From Pseudomonas putida (GTDB lineage: Bacteria > Pseudomonadota > Gammaproteobacteria > Pseudomonadales > Pseudomonadaceae), in assembly GCF_001941965.1 (NCBI RefSeq), contig NZ_MKZO01000075.1, positions 1 to 64,000 of the forward strand: a stretch of DNA of 64,000 bases. Reading direction: 5' to 3'. The notes below the pieces were generated by a model that saw nothing but the letters and a program-made list of their open reading frames with translations, was not told the origin of the DNA and made no database searches. The position numbers and the translations under genes were made by a program. Shown in pieces: positions 23,133 to 31,237 of this stretch (the stretch's first letter is position 1; the number at the start of each line of letters is the position of its first letter).

Positions 23133-23455
23133 CTTTCAGTCAATCTAAATACGATGATTTTTACGAAGATTATGAGCATTGCGACAAAGAAGGTTTTGGC
23201 CTGTTGATCGATGATATCGACTTCGACAATGTGTCACAGGTCGCCGCCGCAAGTGCCTTAATCCTTCATATTTTGACTGACTGTCGTTTCAACGTTACTG
23301 TCGTTGAAGAAGAAGATGACCTTTATTTTTACGTTGCTGACGTAAAAATTTCGTATGAAGCAGCAAAGCGAAACCTTGAAGATCGCCGTGGCGTTGGGTA
23401 CGTTTTTGATTGCTACGTCTCTGACAGGTCGTTGAATACAGCTTTAAACTGGTAA
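23129..23455 (+). CDS. Acidic hypothetical protein
   Basis: 108 residues, strongly acidic (DDFYEDYEHCDKEGFG, VVEEEDDLYF). Alternating beta/alpha text suggests a small globular domain. No family recognised. It ends the three-gene set: its ATG overlaps the stop of the coiled-coil gene and a hairpin terminator lies 15 bp after its stop. Very acidic small element-encoded proteins are sometimes DNA mimics, but nothing here proves that. Confidence 0.6.
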   Translation: MTFSQSKYDDFYEDYEHCDKEGFGLLIDDIDFDNVSQVAAASALILHILTDCRFNVTVVEEEDDLYFYVADVKISYEAAKRNLEDRRGVGYVFDCYVSDRSLNTALNW

Positions 23456-23470
23456 ATCACCATAATCATT

Positions 23471-23494
23471 AAGCCCCTTAACCGGGGCTTTTTT
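23471..23494 (+). terminator. Rho-independent terminator
   Basis: AAGCCCC, loop TTAACC, GGGGCTTTTTT after the acidic-protein gene. Confidence 0.85.
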
Positions 23495-23508
23495 GTGCCT
23501 GTTGTTTT

Positions 23509-23531
23509 CTTGGCGGTTTATTTTGACAAAT
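23509..23531 (+). promoter_or_regulatory. Promoter module copy B, no gene attached
   Basis: Identical over 23 bp to copy A (CTTGGCGGTTTATTTTGACA plus AAT). No -10 box is found at 16-18 bp and no coding sequence follows for 260 bp. The stretch 23532-23724 is AT-rich and otherwise empty to my reading. This copy may be an operator or a remnant. Confidence 0.6.
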
Positions 23532-23724
23532 TATTTTTCATGAAAAACACGGCGAAATATTTTCAAGGAATTTTCGATTTTTTCGTGTTTTGTGATTTTT
23601 CCAACCCCTAGTTTTTGGCTTTCATAAGCCATAAAACTCTTGTCAATAGCAGGTTGAAAATATATTTAAGGTTCGACGTTAACTTTAAATAGGGTTCAAC
23701 CATACCATTTCAACCATTAAAAAG

Positions 23725-23766
23725 TTTGGCGGTTTAATTTGACAAACAATTAACATATGTTCTAAT
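23725..23766 (+). promoter_or_regulatory. Promoter module copy C
   Basis: TTTGGCGGTTTAATTTGACA holds a -35 TTGACA at 23739-23744, with TCTAAT 16 bp further at 23761-23766. It matches copies A and B at 20 of 23 positions. It sits 28 bp upstream of the next start codon. Confidence 0.65.
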
Positions 23767-23793
23767 GGAAGTAACAAAACAAAAAGGAGACTT

Positions 23794-24501
23794 ATGCTAA
23801 ACATCATTGCTACTAAACCGAAAAAATTTAACGTTAGAGAGTTGGCCTATGACGCATTTCGTTCATCAGCTCTTTTAGGTGTAGACGACACCTACACAAA
23901 TACAAGATCGAGTAAATATTTTATTGTTAGCAATTCATTAAATGGATTGAATATAGTTAACGCTGTATTTAGAGATTATTTCAAATCAGATGAATACACA
24001 GAAGCCAGATCAAAGAAAATACACATCATTGATCTGGATGAACATGATTATGATTTTGCTGCGATAAAATTTTGCATTGAAAAGACCTATAAATCCGTGT
24101 CGTCTTTATCGCAGATGCAAAGATATACAAAGCTAATTGAAGCGGGGGAATTGAAGCCAAAAAATGGCATTCCATTTGTCCCAGCGGTGCTAGAAGTTTT
24201 TCACGATAACGCAGAGGTTGACTTTTTCAAATTTCAAGAAGTTAGAAAAGAATATGTTGTCAGGATTTCGCTAGTAAAAAATGGCAAAGTCTTCAAGAAG
24301 ATAAAATGCAATATTGGCCATTTTACGTTGATCGCTGGTAGCAAACCATATGACTATGAAAGAGTAGAAAGCACGCCTAAAAAAGCCACAAGGCCCGCGT
24401 TATTTCACCCTTGCTTTGAAGTCGATGGCGTAGAGTTTTTGGCGGTATTCAATGAACAAAACAAGCATTACAAAACGCTTGTCGATATGGTCGGTTACTA
24501 A
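23794..24501 (+). CDS. Hypothetical protein under promoter module C
   Basis: 235 residues; AAAAAGGAGACTT gives a strong Shine-Dalgarno before ATG 23794. It is soluble, with no signal peptide or membrane span. Text such as KKIHIIDLDEHDYDFAAIKF and YVVRISLVKNGKVFKKIKCN suggests mixed alpha/beta folds. No family recognised. It is a single-gene unit with its own promoter copy and a perfect terminator hairpin (24520-24538). Its size and dedicated, shared-type promoter make it a candidate regulatory or defence-type cargo protein, but nothing in sequence identifies a function. Confidence 0.65.
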   Translation: MLNIIATKPKKFNVRELAYDAFRSSALLGVDDTYTNTRSSKYFIVSNSLNGLNIVNAVFRDYFKSDEYTEARSKKIHIIDLDEHDYDFAAIKFCIEKTYKSVSSLSQMQRYTKLIEAGELKPKNGIPFVPAVLEVFHDNAEVDFFKFQEVRKEYVVRISLVKNGKVFKKIKCNIGHFTLIAGSKPYDYERVESTPKKATRPALFHPCFEVDGVEFLAVFNEQNKHYKTLVDMVGY

Positions 24502-24519
24502 AAACGCAGTAGAAAACAG

Positions 24520-24544
24520 AAGCCCAAAAAAAGGGCTTTTTTTG
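24520..24544 (+). terminator. Rho-independent terminator
   Basis: AAGCCC, A-rich loop, GGGCTTTTTTT directly after the 235-residue gene. Confidence 0.85.
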
Positions 24545-24549
24545 TGTCC

Positions 24550-24594
24550 GGTGTAAATTTTCCGTTCTTATCCCATACGGAAATTTATTAACAC
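24550..24594. repeat. Long imperfect inverted repeat
   Basis: GGTGTAAATTTTCCGT near 24550-24566 faces ACGGAAATTTATTAACACC near 24576-24594 across a loop of about 10 bases. The arms match except for a three-base gap. It is followed by CTTGGCGGTTT, the first half of the promoter module without the -35 box. No function can be assigned. Confidence 0.5.
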
Positions 24595-24676
24595 CTTGGC
24601 GGTTTTTCCCGCCGACTATGGTTGTTTTTCAAAGCGAAGCGACCACCAGAATAGGCGAGCCGCTGCACGCCTTGAT

Positions 24677-25120
24677 TTAGTAGCGGTTGCAAATAGTTTG
24701 TGTGCCGATCTGGTTGCAATATGTGGTTTTATTCTGTTCCTGCTGTTGTTGCAGGTTTTGCCACGCTTGTGCTTCCTGTGCCGCCTGTTGATTTTGAGCG
24801 TCAATCTGATTTTTTGTCTGCACAATATTCATCGACAACATATTGCAGTCGCCTTGGGATGGATTGACTGAATTGCCAATCTGCTGTGCTCTGCTCATAA
24901 AATAATTTTTGTCATATTGCCATGTATTCAAATTTGCCATTGAATACTGCTGACCGCGTGCCCCAACATCGGGCGTCATATATCCGCTGTTGACACACTT
25001 CATGATGCCGATCAATTGGGTAGCGAATGCGGTGTATTGACCATCCGAAAGCGGCGGTTTCTGAGTGGCACAGCCGCTCAGCAGTGATCCAGCAATCAGC
25101 ACAAGACTTAATCTTTTCAT
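24677..25120 (-). CDS. Hypothetical lipoprotein, right-end cargo
   Basis: 147 residues. The signal peptide ends in a lipobox (MKRLSLVLIAGSLLSGC, Cys17). The mature part has a Gln/Asn-rich helical C-terminus (QNQQAAQEAQAWQNLQQQQE) and four further Cys (MKCVNS, GDCNML, TYCNQIG, TICNRY). No family recognised. It is transcribed away from the right boundary. It resembles small lipoproteins of conjugative or phage-like islands in size and location only. Confidence 0.7.
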   Translation of the reverse strand: MKRLSLVLIAGSLLSGCATQKPPLSDGQYTAFATQLIGIMKCVNSGYMTPDVGARGQQYSMANLNTWQYDKNYFMSRAQQIGNSVNPSQGDCNMLSMNIVQTKNQIDAQNQQAAQEAQAWQNLQQQQEQNKTTYCNQIGTQTICNRY

Positions 25121-25422
25121 TCGCCATCCTTAGAAATCGTTGAGTAGTGGCCCACCAGTGGCACCGCTCGATGATTCTACCCAACCATAGGGATGCACTG
25201 CCATACAACGCTTAACCGGCGATTTGCTGCACGGGTACAAGTCCCCGCACATCAAACCACCCTGATCAAAGACCCGTCGTCCAAGGGGGCTGCCTTGAAG
25301 GAGCGAGCAACGTCATTGCAGAGAAAGGCAGGGATGGGCTTTTTCGCGTCATTCGCTCGCGTGCTTGCATAGCGAGACGAACCGCCGTAGGTGGGCTTTT
25401 AGGCTCTGAAATGAGCAAAGAA
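25121..25422. other. Right-end intergenic stretch, no gene seen
   Basis: More GC-rich than the rest of the element. It has no plausible coding sequence or recognised RNA. It may hold the promoter of the lipoprotein gene at its left edge. Confidence 0.5.
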
Positions 25423-25472
25423 GGGTAGATTTTTTGGATAGAAAAAGGGGTAGAAATTTCTTTCTACCCCTT
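25423..25472. promoter_or_regulatory. Right-end triplet repeats and perfect hairpin, probable integrase arm sites
   Basis: Units GGGTAGATTTTTT, GGATAGAAAAAG and GGGTAGAAATTT at 25423-25459 mirror the left-end triplet with the same 13-12-12 spacing. Bases 25432-25457 match 12913-12938 at 22 of 26 positions. The last unit is also one arm of a perfect 12-bp inverted repeat (AAGGGGTAGAAA / TTTCTACCCCTT, 25445-25472). Confidence 0.65.
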
Positions 25473-25502
25473 CTCTAAGTCCTTGATTTACAAGGAAAAT
25501 GA

Positions 25503-25587
25503 TGGTGCCCCGAGGGAGACTCGAACTCCCACTCCTTTCGAAAACGGATTTTGAATCCGCCGCGTCTACCAATTCCGCCATCAGGGC
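25503..25587 (-). tRNA. tRNA-Leu (anticodon CAA)
   Basis: The 85-nt minus-strand gene starts GCCCTGATGGCGGAATTGGT and ends with an encoded CCA. The acceptor stem GCCCTGA/TCGGGGC pairs throughout (one G-T). The anticodon loop TTCAAAA gives CAA. A variable arm of leucine type is present. Its 3' 28 bp also form the attachment core shared with 12820-12847, so the element rebuilds the tRNA on integration. Confidence 0.95.
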
Positions 25588-25699
25588 ATGTGGCGGCGGA
25601 GTATAAAGAGCCCCCTACCGTTGGTCAATCAGCTTTCATGGTCAATTTTTCCGCTTTCGGCTAAACTTCCCGGCCCTGTCGAACCCGTACCCCACTGCC

Positions 25700-26749
25700 A
25701 TGCGCGTCGCCGATTTTTCTTTCGAACTCCCCGATTCCCTGATCGCCCGCCATCCGCTGGCCGAACGCCGGGCGAGCCGGCTGCTGGTCCTCGATGGCCC
25801 GAGCGGCGCGCTGGCCCATCGGCATTTCGCCGATCTGCTGGAATACCTGCGCCCCGGCGACCTGATGGTGTTCAACAACACCCGCGTCATCCCGGCCCGG
25901 CTGTTCGGCCAGAAAGCCTCCGGCGGCAAGCTGGAGATCCTCGTCGAACGCGTGCTGGACAGCCATCGCGTCCTCGCCCATGTGCGCGCCAGCAAGGCGC
26001 CCAAGCCAGGCACGCAGATCCTTATCGACGGCGGCGGTGAGGCGGAAATGGTTGCGCGCCACGACACCCTGTTCGAACTGCGCTTCGCCGAGGACGTGCT
26101 GCCCCTGCTGGACCGCGTCGGCCATATGCCGTTGCCTCCATATATAGACCGCCCCGACGAAGGCGCCGATCGCGAGCGCTACCAGACCGTGTACGCCGAG
26201 CGCGCCGGTGCCGTGGCCGCGCCAACCGCCGGCCTGCATTTCGACGAGGACCTGCTGGCGAAGATCGCCGAGAAAGGCGTCGAGACCGCCTTCGTGACCC
26301 TGCACGTCGGTGCCGGGACATTCCAGCCGGTGCGCGTCGAGCGCATCGAAGACCACCATATGCATAAAGAGTGGCTGGAAGTCGGCCAGGATGTGGTGGA
26401 TGCCGTGGCCGCCTGCCGCGCCCGTGGTGGCCGGGTGGTGGCGGTGGGCACCACCAGCGTGCGCTCGCTGGAGAGCGCGGCGCGTGATGGCGTGCTCAAG
26501 CCGTTCAGCGGCGATACCGATATCTTCATCTTCCCCGGCCGACCCTTCCATGTGGTCGATGCCCTGGTCACCAACTTCCATTTGCCCGAGTCCACGCTGC
26601 TGATGCTGGTTTCGGCCTTCGCCGGTTACCCGGAAACCATGGCGGCCTACGCGGCGGCCGTGAGCAACGAGTACCGCTTCTTCAGTTACGGTGATGCCAT
26701 GTTCATCACCCGCAATCCGGCGCCACGCGGCCCCGAGGATCAAGCATGA
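25700..26749 (+). CDS. queA: S-adenosylmethionine:tRNA ribosyltransferase-isomerase
   Basis: 349 residues starting MRVADFSFELPDSLIARHPL. Conserved phrases of QueA are present, such as LMVFNNTRVIPARLFG, APTAGLHFDEDLL and TSVRSLESA. The enzyme moves the ribosyl part of SAM to preQ1-modified tRNA, giving epoxyqueuosine in the wobble base of GUN anticodons. It is 112 bp from the divergent tRNA-Leu gene and overlaps tgt by ATGA, forming a queuosine operon. Confidence 0.96.
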   Translation: MRVADFSFELPDSLIARHPLAERRASRLLVLDGPSGALAHRHFADLLEYLRPGDLMVFNNTRVIPARLFGQKASGGKLEILVERVLDSHRVLAHVRASKAPKPGTQILIDGGGEAEMVARHDTLFELRFAEDVLPLLDRVGHMPLPPYIDRPDEGADRERYQTVYAERAGAVAAPTAGLHFDEDLLAKIAEKGVETAFVTLHVGAGTFQPVRVERIEDHHMHKEWLEVGQDVVDAVAACRARGGRVVAVGTTSVRSLESAARDGVLKPFSGDTDIFIFPGRPFHVVDALVTNFHLPESTLLMLVSAFAGYPETMAAYAAAVSNEYRFFSYGDAMFITRNPAPRGPEDQA

Positions 26750-27879
26750 GTCGCACCTGTCGTATGTCCTTCGAGTTGCTGGCCACCGACGGCAAGGCCC
26801 GTCGCGGCCGCCTGACCTTCCCCCGTGGCACCGTGGAAACCCCGGCCTTCATGCCGGTGGGCACCTACGGCACGGTCAAGGGCATGCTGCCTCGGGACAT
26901 CGAGGCCATCGGCGCCGAGATGATCCTCGGCAATACCTTCCACCTGTGGCTGCGCCCAGGCACCGAGGTGATCAAGGCCCACGGCGACCTGCACGATTTC
27001 ATGCAGTGGAAAGGCCCGATCCTTACCGACTCCGGCGGTTTCCAGGTGTTCAGCCTGGGCGCAATGCGCAAGATCAAGGAGGAGGGCGTGACCTTCGCCT
27101 CCCCGGTCGACGGTTCGAAAGTCTTCATGGGCCCGGAAGAGTCGATGCAGGTCCAGCGCGACCTGGGCTCCGACGTGGTGATGATCTTCGACGAGTGCAC
27201 CCCGTACCCGGCCGACGAAGACGTGGCGCGGGTGTCCATGGAGCTGTCGCTGCGCTGGGCCCAGCGCTCGAAGAACGCCCACGGCGATAACACCGCAGCA
27301 CTCTTCGGCATCGTCCAGGGCGGCATGCACCAGGACCTGCGCATGCGCTCCCTGGAAGGCCTGGACAAGATCGGCTTCGATGGCCTGGCCATCGGCGGTC
27401 TGTCGGTGGGCGAGCCGAAGCACGAGATGATCAAGGTGCTCGACTACCTGCCGGGCCAGATGCCCGCTGACAAACCTCGTTACCTTATGGGTGTTGGCAA
27501 GCCGGAGGATCTTGTGGAGGGTGTGCGCCGCGGCGTCGACATGTTCGATTGCGTGATGCCTACCCGCAATGCGCGGAACGGTCATCTGTTTATCGATACC
27601 GGCGTGCTGAAAATCCGCAACGCGTTCCATCGTCATGATGATTCGCCCCTGGATCCGACCTGCGACTGCTACACCTGCCAGAACTTCTCCCGCGCCTATC
27701 TGCATCACCTGGATAAATGCGGCGAAATGCTCGGCGCCATGTTGAATACAATCCATAACTTGCGTCATTACCAGCGCTTGATGGCTGGTTTGCGCGAGGC
27801 TATTCAACAAGGTACATTGGCCGCCTTTGTCGACGCCTTTTACGCCAAGCGCGGGCTTCCCGTACCGCCTTTGGATTGA
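26746..27879 (+). CDS. tgt: Queuine/preQ1 tRNA-guanine transglycosylase
   Basis: 377 residues. The TIM-barrel signature LTDSGGFQVFSLGAMRKIKE, the nucleophile region DCVMPTRNARNG and the zinc site CDCYTCQNF...HH are all present. It replaces guanine-34 by preQ1 in tRNA(GUN). Its ATG overlaps the queA stop, which fits sequential steps of one pathway. The length is a few residues above the usual about 372. Confidence 0.96.
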   Translation: MSRTCRMSFELLATDGKARRGRLTFPRGTVETPAFMPVGTYGTVKGMLPRDIEAIGAEMILGNTFHLWLRPGTEVIKAHGDLHDFMQWKGPILTDSGGFQVFSLGAMRKIKEEGVTFASPVDGSKVFMGPEESMQVQRDLGSDVVMIFDECTPYPADEDVARVSMELSLRWAQRSKNAHGDNTAALFGIVQGGMHQDLRMRSLEGLDKIGFDGLAIGGLSVGEPKHEMIKVLDYLPGQMPADKPRYLMGVGKPEDLVEGVRRGVDMFDCVMPTRNARNGHLFIDTGVLKIRNAFHRHDDSPLDPTCDCYTCQNFSRAYLHHLDKCGEMLGAMLNTIHNLRHYQRLMAGLREAIQQGTLAAFVDAFYAKRGLPVPPLD

Positions 27880-27927
27880 TGTATTTGCCATCCTGACAAA
27901 AACCAACTTCTGCAACTGGAGTGCTAA

Positions 27928-28269
27928 ATGAGCTTTCTGATTCCTGCCGCTTACGCGGACGCCGCAGCCCCTGCCGCTGCTGCCGGCCCGGCCGGTACCG
28001 GCTTCGAGTGGATCTTCCTGGTCGGCTTCCTGGTCATCTTCTACCTGATGATCTGGCGCCCACAGGCCAAACGTGCCAAAGAGCAGAAGAACCTGCTGAG
28101 CGCCCTGCAAAAGGGTGACGAAGTGGTCACCAACGGCGGTATCGCCGGCAAGATCGTCAAGGTCAGCGATGACTTCGTGGTGCTCGAAGTGTCCGACTCG
28201 GTCGAACTGAAGTTCCAGAAGGGCGCCATCGCGGCCACCCTGCCGAAAGGTACGCTGAAAGCGATCTGA
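27928..28269 (+). CDS. yajC: Sec translocon accessory protein YajC
   Basis: 113 residues with one N-terminal membrane helix (EWIFLVGFLVIFYLMIWRPQ) followed by AKRAKEQKNLLSALQKGDEV and a TNGGIAGKI strand, the standard YajC form. Associates with SecDF in the inner membrane. It lies between tgt and secD, as in most gammaproteobacteria. GTGCTAA precedes the ATG. Confidence 0.95.
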   Translation: MSFLIPAAYADAAAPAAAAGPAGTGFEWIFLVGFLVIFYLMIWRPQAKRAKEQKNLLSALQKGDEVVTNGGIAGKIVKVSDDFVVLEVSDSVELKFQKGAIAATLPKGTLKAI

Positions 28270-28329
28270 TTAGTTTTTATCCAATCGACGGGGCGCGCAA
28301 GGCGCCCCGCGTCTTGAACGGGCGGCGTG

Positions 28330-30195
28330 ATGCTGAACAAAACTCCTCTATGGAAGTACGTACTGATCCTGGCGGTATTGGCGATCGGTTTTATTTATTC
28401 CGCTCCCAACCTCTATCCTGACGATCCGGCTGTACAGGTCAGTGGCGCAAGCACTGCGCTGCAGGTGACCCAGGCCGATCTGGACCGGGTCAGCAAGGCT
28501 TTGGCCGACGCAGGGATTGCAGTGAAGGGCGCCAGCCTGGGCGAAAACGGCAAGGGTGCACTGGTGCGCCTGTCCCGGCAGGAAGACCAGCTTCCGGCCA
28601 AGGATGTCGTGCGCAAGGCTCTGGGCGATGATTACGTGGTGGCGCTGAACCTGGCCCCGACCACGCCGCAATGGCTGCGCAGCATCGGGGCTCACCCGAT
28701 GAAGCTGGGTCTCGACCTGTCCGGTGGTGTGCACTTCCTGCTCGAAGTGGACATGGACAAGGCCATGGCCGCGCGCCTGAAAGTCTACGAGGGCGAAGTC
28801 AAAAGCCTTCTGCGCAAAGAGAAAGTCCGCTACCGCAGCCTGCCGCAGCAGGATGGTGGCATCCAGCTGGGCTTCTCCGACGATGCGACCCGCGAACAGG
28901 CCCGTAACCTGATCCGCAAGAATTTCAACGATTTCGACCTGACCACCACCGAGCGTAACGATCTCTCGGTCCTGCGTCTGGCGATCTCGCCGGCGAAGAT
29001 CACGGAAATCCGTGAATACGCCATCAAGCAGAACCTGACTACCGTGCGCAACCGGGTCAACGAGCTGGGCGTCGCCGAGCCGCTGGTACAGCGCCAGGGT
29101 GCCAACCGCATCGTGGTCGAGCTGCCGGGCGTGCAGGACACTGCCGAAGCCAAGCGTATCCTCGGCAAGACCGCCAACCTGGAGTTCCGCCTGGGCGCCG
29201 AGCCTGGTGCGTCGAAAGCCACTACCGAGGTCTTCGAGTTCCGTGAAGGCGGGCGTTCCGCGCCGGTCGAGCGCGGCCTGATCATCACCGGTGACCAGGT
29301 TACCGATGCCCAGGCCAGCTACGACGAGCATGGCCGTCCGCAGGTGAACATCCGTCTCGACGGCCACGGCGGCGAGCTGATGAGCCGCGCGACCCGCAGC
29401 AACGTCGGTCGCAGCATGGCGGTGATCTTCATCGAGCAGCGTCCGGTCACCCGTTACGAGAAGCAGGTGGTCGACGGCGTTGAAAAAGACGTGGCGATCC
29501 AGACCTTCCAGGAAGACAAGAAGATCATCAGCCTGGCGACCATCCAGTCGCCGCTGGGTAGCCAGTTCCGCATCACCGGCCTGAACGGCCAGGGCGAATC
29601 GTCCGAACTGGCCCTGCTGCTGCGTGCTGGTGGCCTGGCCGCACCGATGTACTTCGCTGAAGAGCGCACCATCGGCCCGAGCCTGGGTGCCGACAACATC
29701 ACCAAGGGTATCGATGCATCCCTGTGGGGCATGCTGTTCGTCTCCCTGTTCATCATGGCCATCTACCGCTTCTTCGGTCTGATCGCCACCGTCGCCCTGG
29801 CGGGCAACATGGTCCTGCTGCTGGCGCTGATGTCGCTGCTCGGCGCGACCCTGACCCTGCCTGGTATCGCCGGTATCGTGTTGACCATGGGTATGGCGGT
29901 CGACGCCAACGTGCTGATCTTCTCGCGTATCCGCGAGGAGCTGGCCAATGGCATGTCGGCGCAACGCGCCATCCACGAAGGTTTCGACCGTGCCTACACG
30001 GCGATTCTCGACGCCAACCTGACCACCCTGCTGGTCGGCGGCATCCTCTTCGCCATGGGCACCGGCCCGGTCAAGGGCTTCGCGGTCACCATGTCGCTGG
30101 GTATCTTCACCTCGATGTTCACTGCCATTCTGGTTACCCGTGCGATCGTCAACGGGATCTATGGCGGCCGCGACATCAAGAAGCTGTGGGTTTAA
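28330..30195 (+). CDS. secD: Protein translocase subunit SecD
   Basis: 621 residues from ATG 28330 (a GTG three bases earlier is in frame). There is one N-terminal helix, a large periplasmic P1 domain, LDLSGGVHFLLEVDMDKAM near residue 130, and five helices at the C-terminus containing GMAVDANVLIFSRIREEL. It uses the proton gradient to pull preproteins through SecYEG. It is followed 9 bp later by secF. Confidence 0.96.
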   Translation: MLNKTPLWKYVLILAVLAIGFIYSAPNLYPDDPAVQVSGASTALQVTQADLDRVSKALADAGIAVKGASLGENGKGALVRLSRQEDQLPAKDVVRKALGDDYVVALNLAPTTPQWLRSIGAHPMKLGLDLSGGVHFLLEVDMDKAMAARLKVYEGEVKSLLRKEKVRYRSLPQQDGGIQLGFSDDATREQARNLIRKNFNDFDLTTTERNDLSVLRLAISPAKITEIREYAIKQNLTTVRNRVNELGVAEPLVQRQGANRIVVELPGVQDTAEAKRILGKTANLEFRLGAEPGASKATTEVFEFREGGRSAPVERGLIITGDQVTDAQASYDEHGRPQVNIRLDGHGGELMSRATRSNVGRSMAVIFIEQRPVTRYEKQVVDGVEKDVAIQTFQEDKKIISLATIQSPLGSQFRITGLNGQGESSELALLLRAGGLAAPMYFAEERTIGPSLGADNITKGIDASLWGMLFVSLFIMAIYRFFGLIATVALAGNMVLLLALMSLLGATLTLPGIAGIVLTMGMAVDANVLIFSRIREELANGMSAQRAIHEGFDRAYTAILDANLTTLLVGGILFAMGTGPVKGFAVTMSLGIFTSMFTAILVTRAIVNGIYGGRDIKKLWV

Positions 30196-30204
30196 GGGGC
30201 TGCC

Positions 30205-31116
30205 ATGCTACGTACGATCAACTTCATGGGCGTGCGCAATGTTGCGTTCGCCGTCACCATGCTCCTCACAGTGGTGGCTCTGTTCAGCTGGTTCCACAAG
30301 GGCCTGAACTTCGGTCTGGACTTCACCGGGGGTACGCTCATCGAGCTGACCTACGAGCGTCCGGCCGATCTCGGCAAGGTTCGCGAGGAGCTGGTCAATT
30401 CCGGCTTCCACGAAGCCGTGGTGCAGAGCTTCGGTGCAACCACCGACCTGCTGGTGCGCATGCCTGGCGATGATCCTCAGTTGGGCAACAAGGTTGCCGA
30501 CGCGCTGAAGAAAATCGGCGGCGACAACCCGGCAACGGTCAAGCGCGTCGAGTTCGTCGGCCCGCAGGTGGGTGAGGAGCTGCGCGACCAGGGCGGCCTC
30601 GGCATGCTCATGGCGCTGGGCGGCATCCTGATCTACCTGGCCTTCCGCTTCCAGTGGAAGTTCGCCGTGGGCGCGATCCTCTCGCTGGTCCACGACGTCG
30701 TGGTGACCATGGGTATCCTGTCGTTCTTCCAGATCACCTTCGACCTGACGGTGCTGGCGGCGGTCCTGGCGATCATCGGCTACTCGCTCAACGACACCAT
30801 CGTCGTGTTCGACCGGGTTCGCGAGAACTTCCGCGTGCTGCGCAAGGCGACGCTGATCGAGAACATCAACATCTCGACCACCCAGACCCTGCTACGTACC
30901 GTGGCCACCTCGGTGTCGACCCTGCTGGCCATCGCCGCCCTGCTGATCTTCGGTGGCGACAACCTCTGGGGCTTCTCGGTGGCGCTGCTGGTCGGTGTTC
31001 TGGCGGGTACCTACTCGTCGATCTACATCGCCAACGTGGTGCTGATCTGGCTGAACCTGACCACTGAAGACCTGATTCCTCCGGCCAAAACCGAAGGCGT
31101 GGACGACCGTCCATAA
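30205..31116 (+). CDS. secF: Protein translocase subunit SecF
   Basis: 303 residues. N-terminal helix, the FGLDFTGGTLIELTYE motif near residue 35 and five helices, including GYSLNDTIVVFDRVRENFR with the conserved Asp/Arg. It forms the SecDF complex with the preceding gene product. A very strong hairpin terminator closes the yajC-secD-secF unit at 31147. Confidence 0.96.
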   Translation: MLRTINFMGVRNVAFAVTMLLTVVALFSWFHKGLNFGLDFTGGTLIELTYERPADLGKVREELVNSGFHEAVVQSFGATTDLLVRMPGDDPQLGNKVADALKKIGGDNPATVKRVEFVGPQVGEELRDQGGLGMLMALGGILIYLAFRFQWKFAVGAILSLVHDVVVTMGILSFFQITFDLTVLAAVLAIIGYSLNDTIVVFDRVRENFRVLRKATLIENINISTTQTLLRTVATSVSTLLAIAALLIFGGDNLWGFSVALLVGVLAGTYSSIYIANVVLIWLNLTTEDLIPPAKTEGVDDRP

Positions 31117-31146
31117 GGATTCTTCCTACGCCGTTTGGCGGAAGAG

Positions 31147-31181
31147 AAGGGCGCGAGTGTTGAACTCGCGCCCTTTTTTTT
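31147..31181 (+). terminator. Strong terminator of the secDF operon
   Basis: AAGGGCGCGAGT, loop GTTGA, ACTCGCGCCC then eight T residues. Confidence 0.93.
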
Positions 31182-31237
31182 GCTCCAAGGCTGGGAGAAG
31201 CGCGGATTGAGGTCCGCAGGTAAATCAGGAGGTTCAC

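Larger units (their letters stand above)
12820..25530. mobile_element. Integrative mobilizable element with plasmid replicon, in tRNA-Leu(CAA)
   Basis: About 12.7 kb bounded by a 28-bp direct repeat of the tRNA-Leu 3' end. Base composition is clearly AT-richer than both flanks. It contains a tyrosine integrase at one end, an oriT-like region with mobilization genes (15.0-18.0 kb), and a Rep initiator with AT-rich iterons (20.9-22.1 kb). It also holds about a dozen small genes of unknown function. It has no coupling protein, VirB4 ATPase or complete mating-pore genes, so transfer would need a helper. No phage structural genes are present. Confidence 0.9.

Noticed and set aside
12820..25530. 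Prophage
   Set aside because: There is an integrase but no capsid, portal, terminase, tail, lysis or ZOT-type gene; relaxase, MobC and Rep point to a mobilizable element.
12820..25530. Self-transmissible ICE
   Set aside because: No VirB4/TraU ATPase, coupling protein or complete mating-pair genes are found; a single IcmC/TraQ-like protein is not enough.
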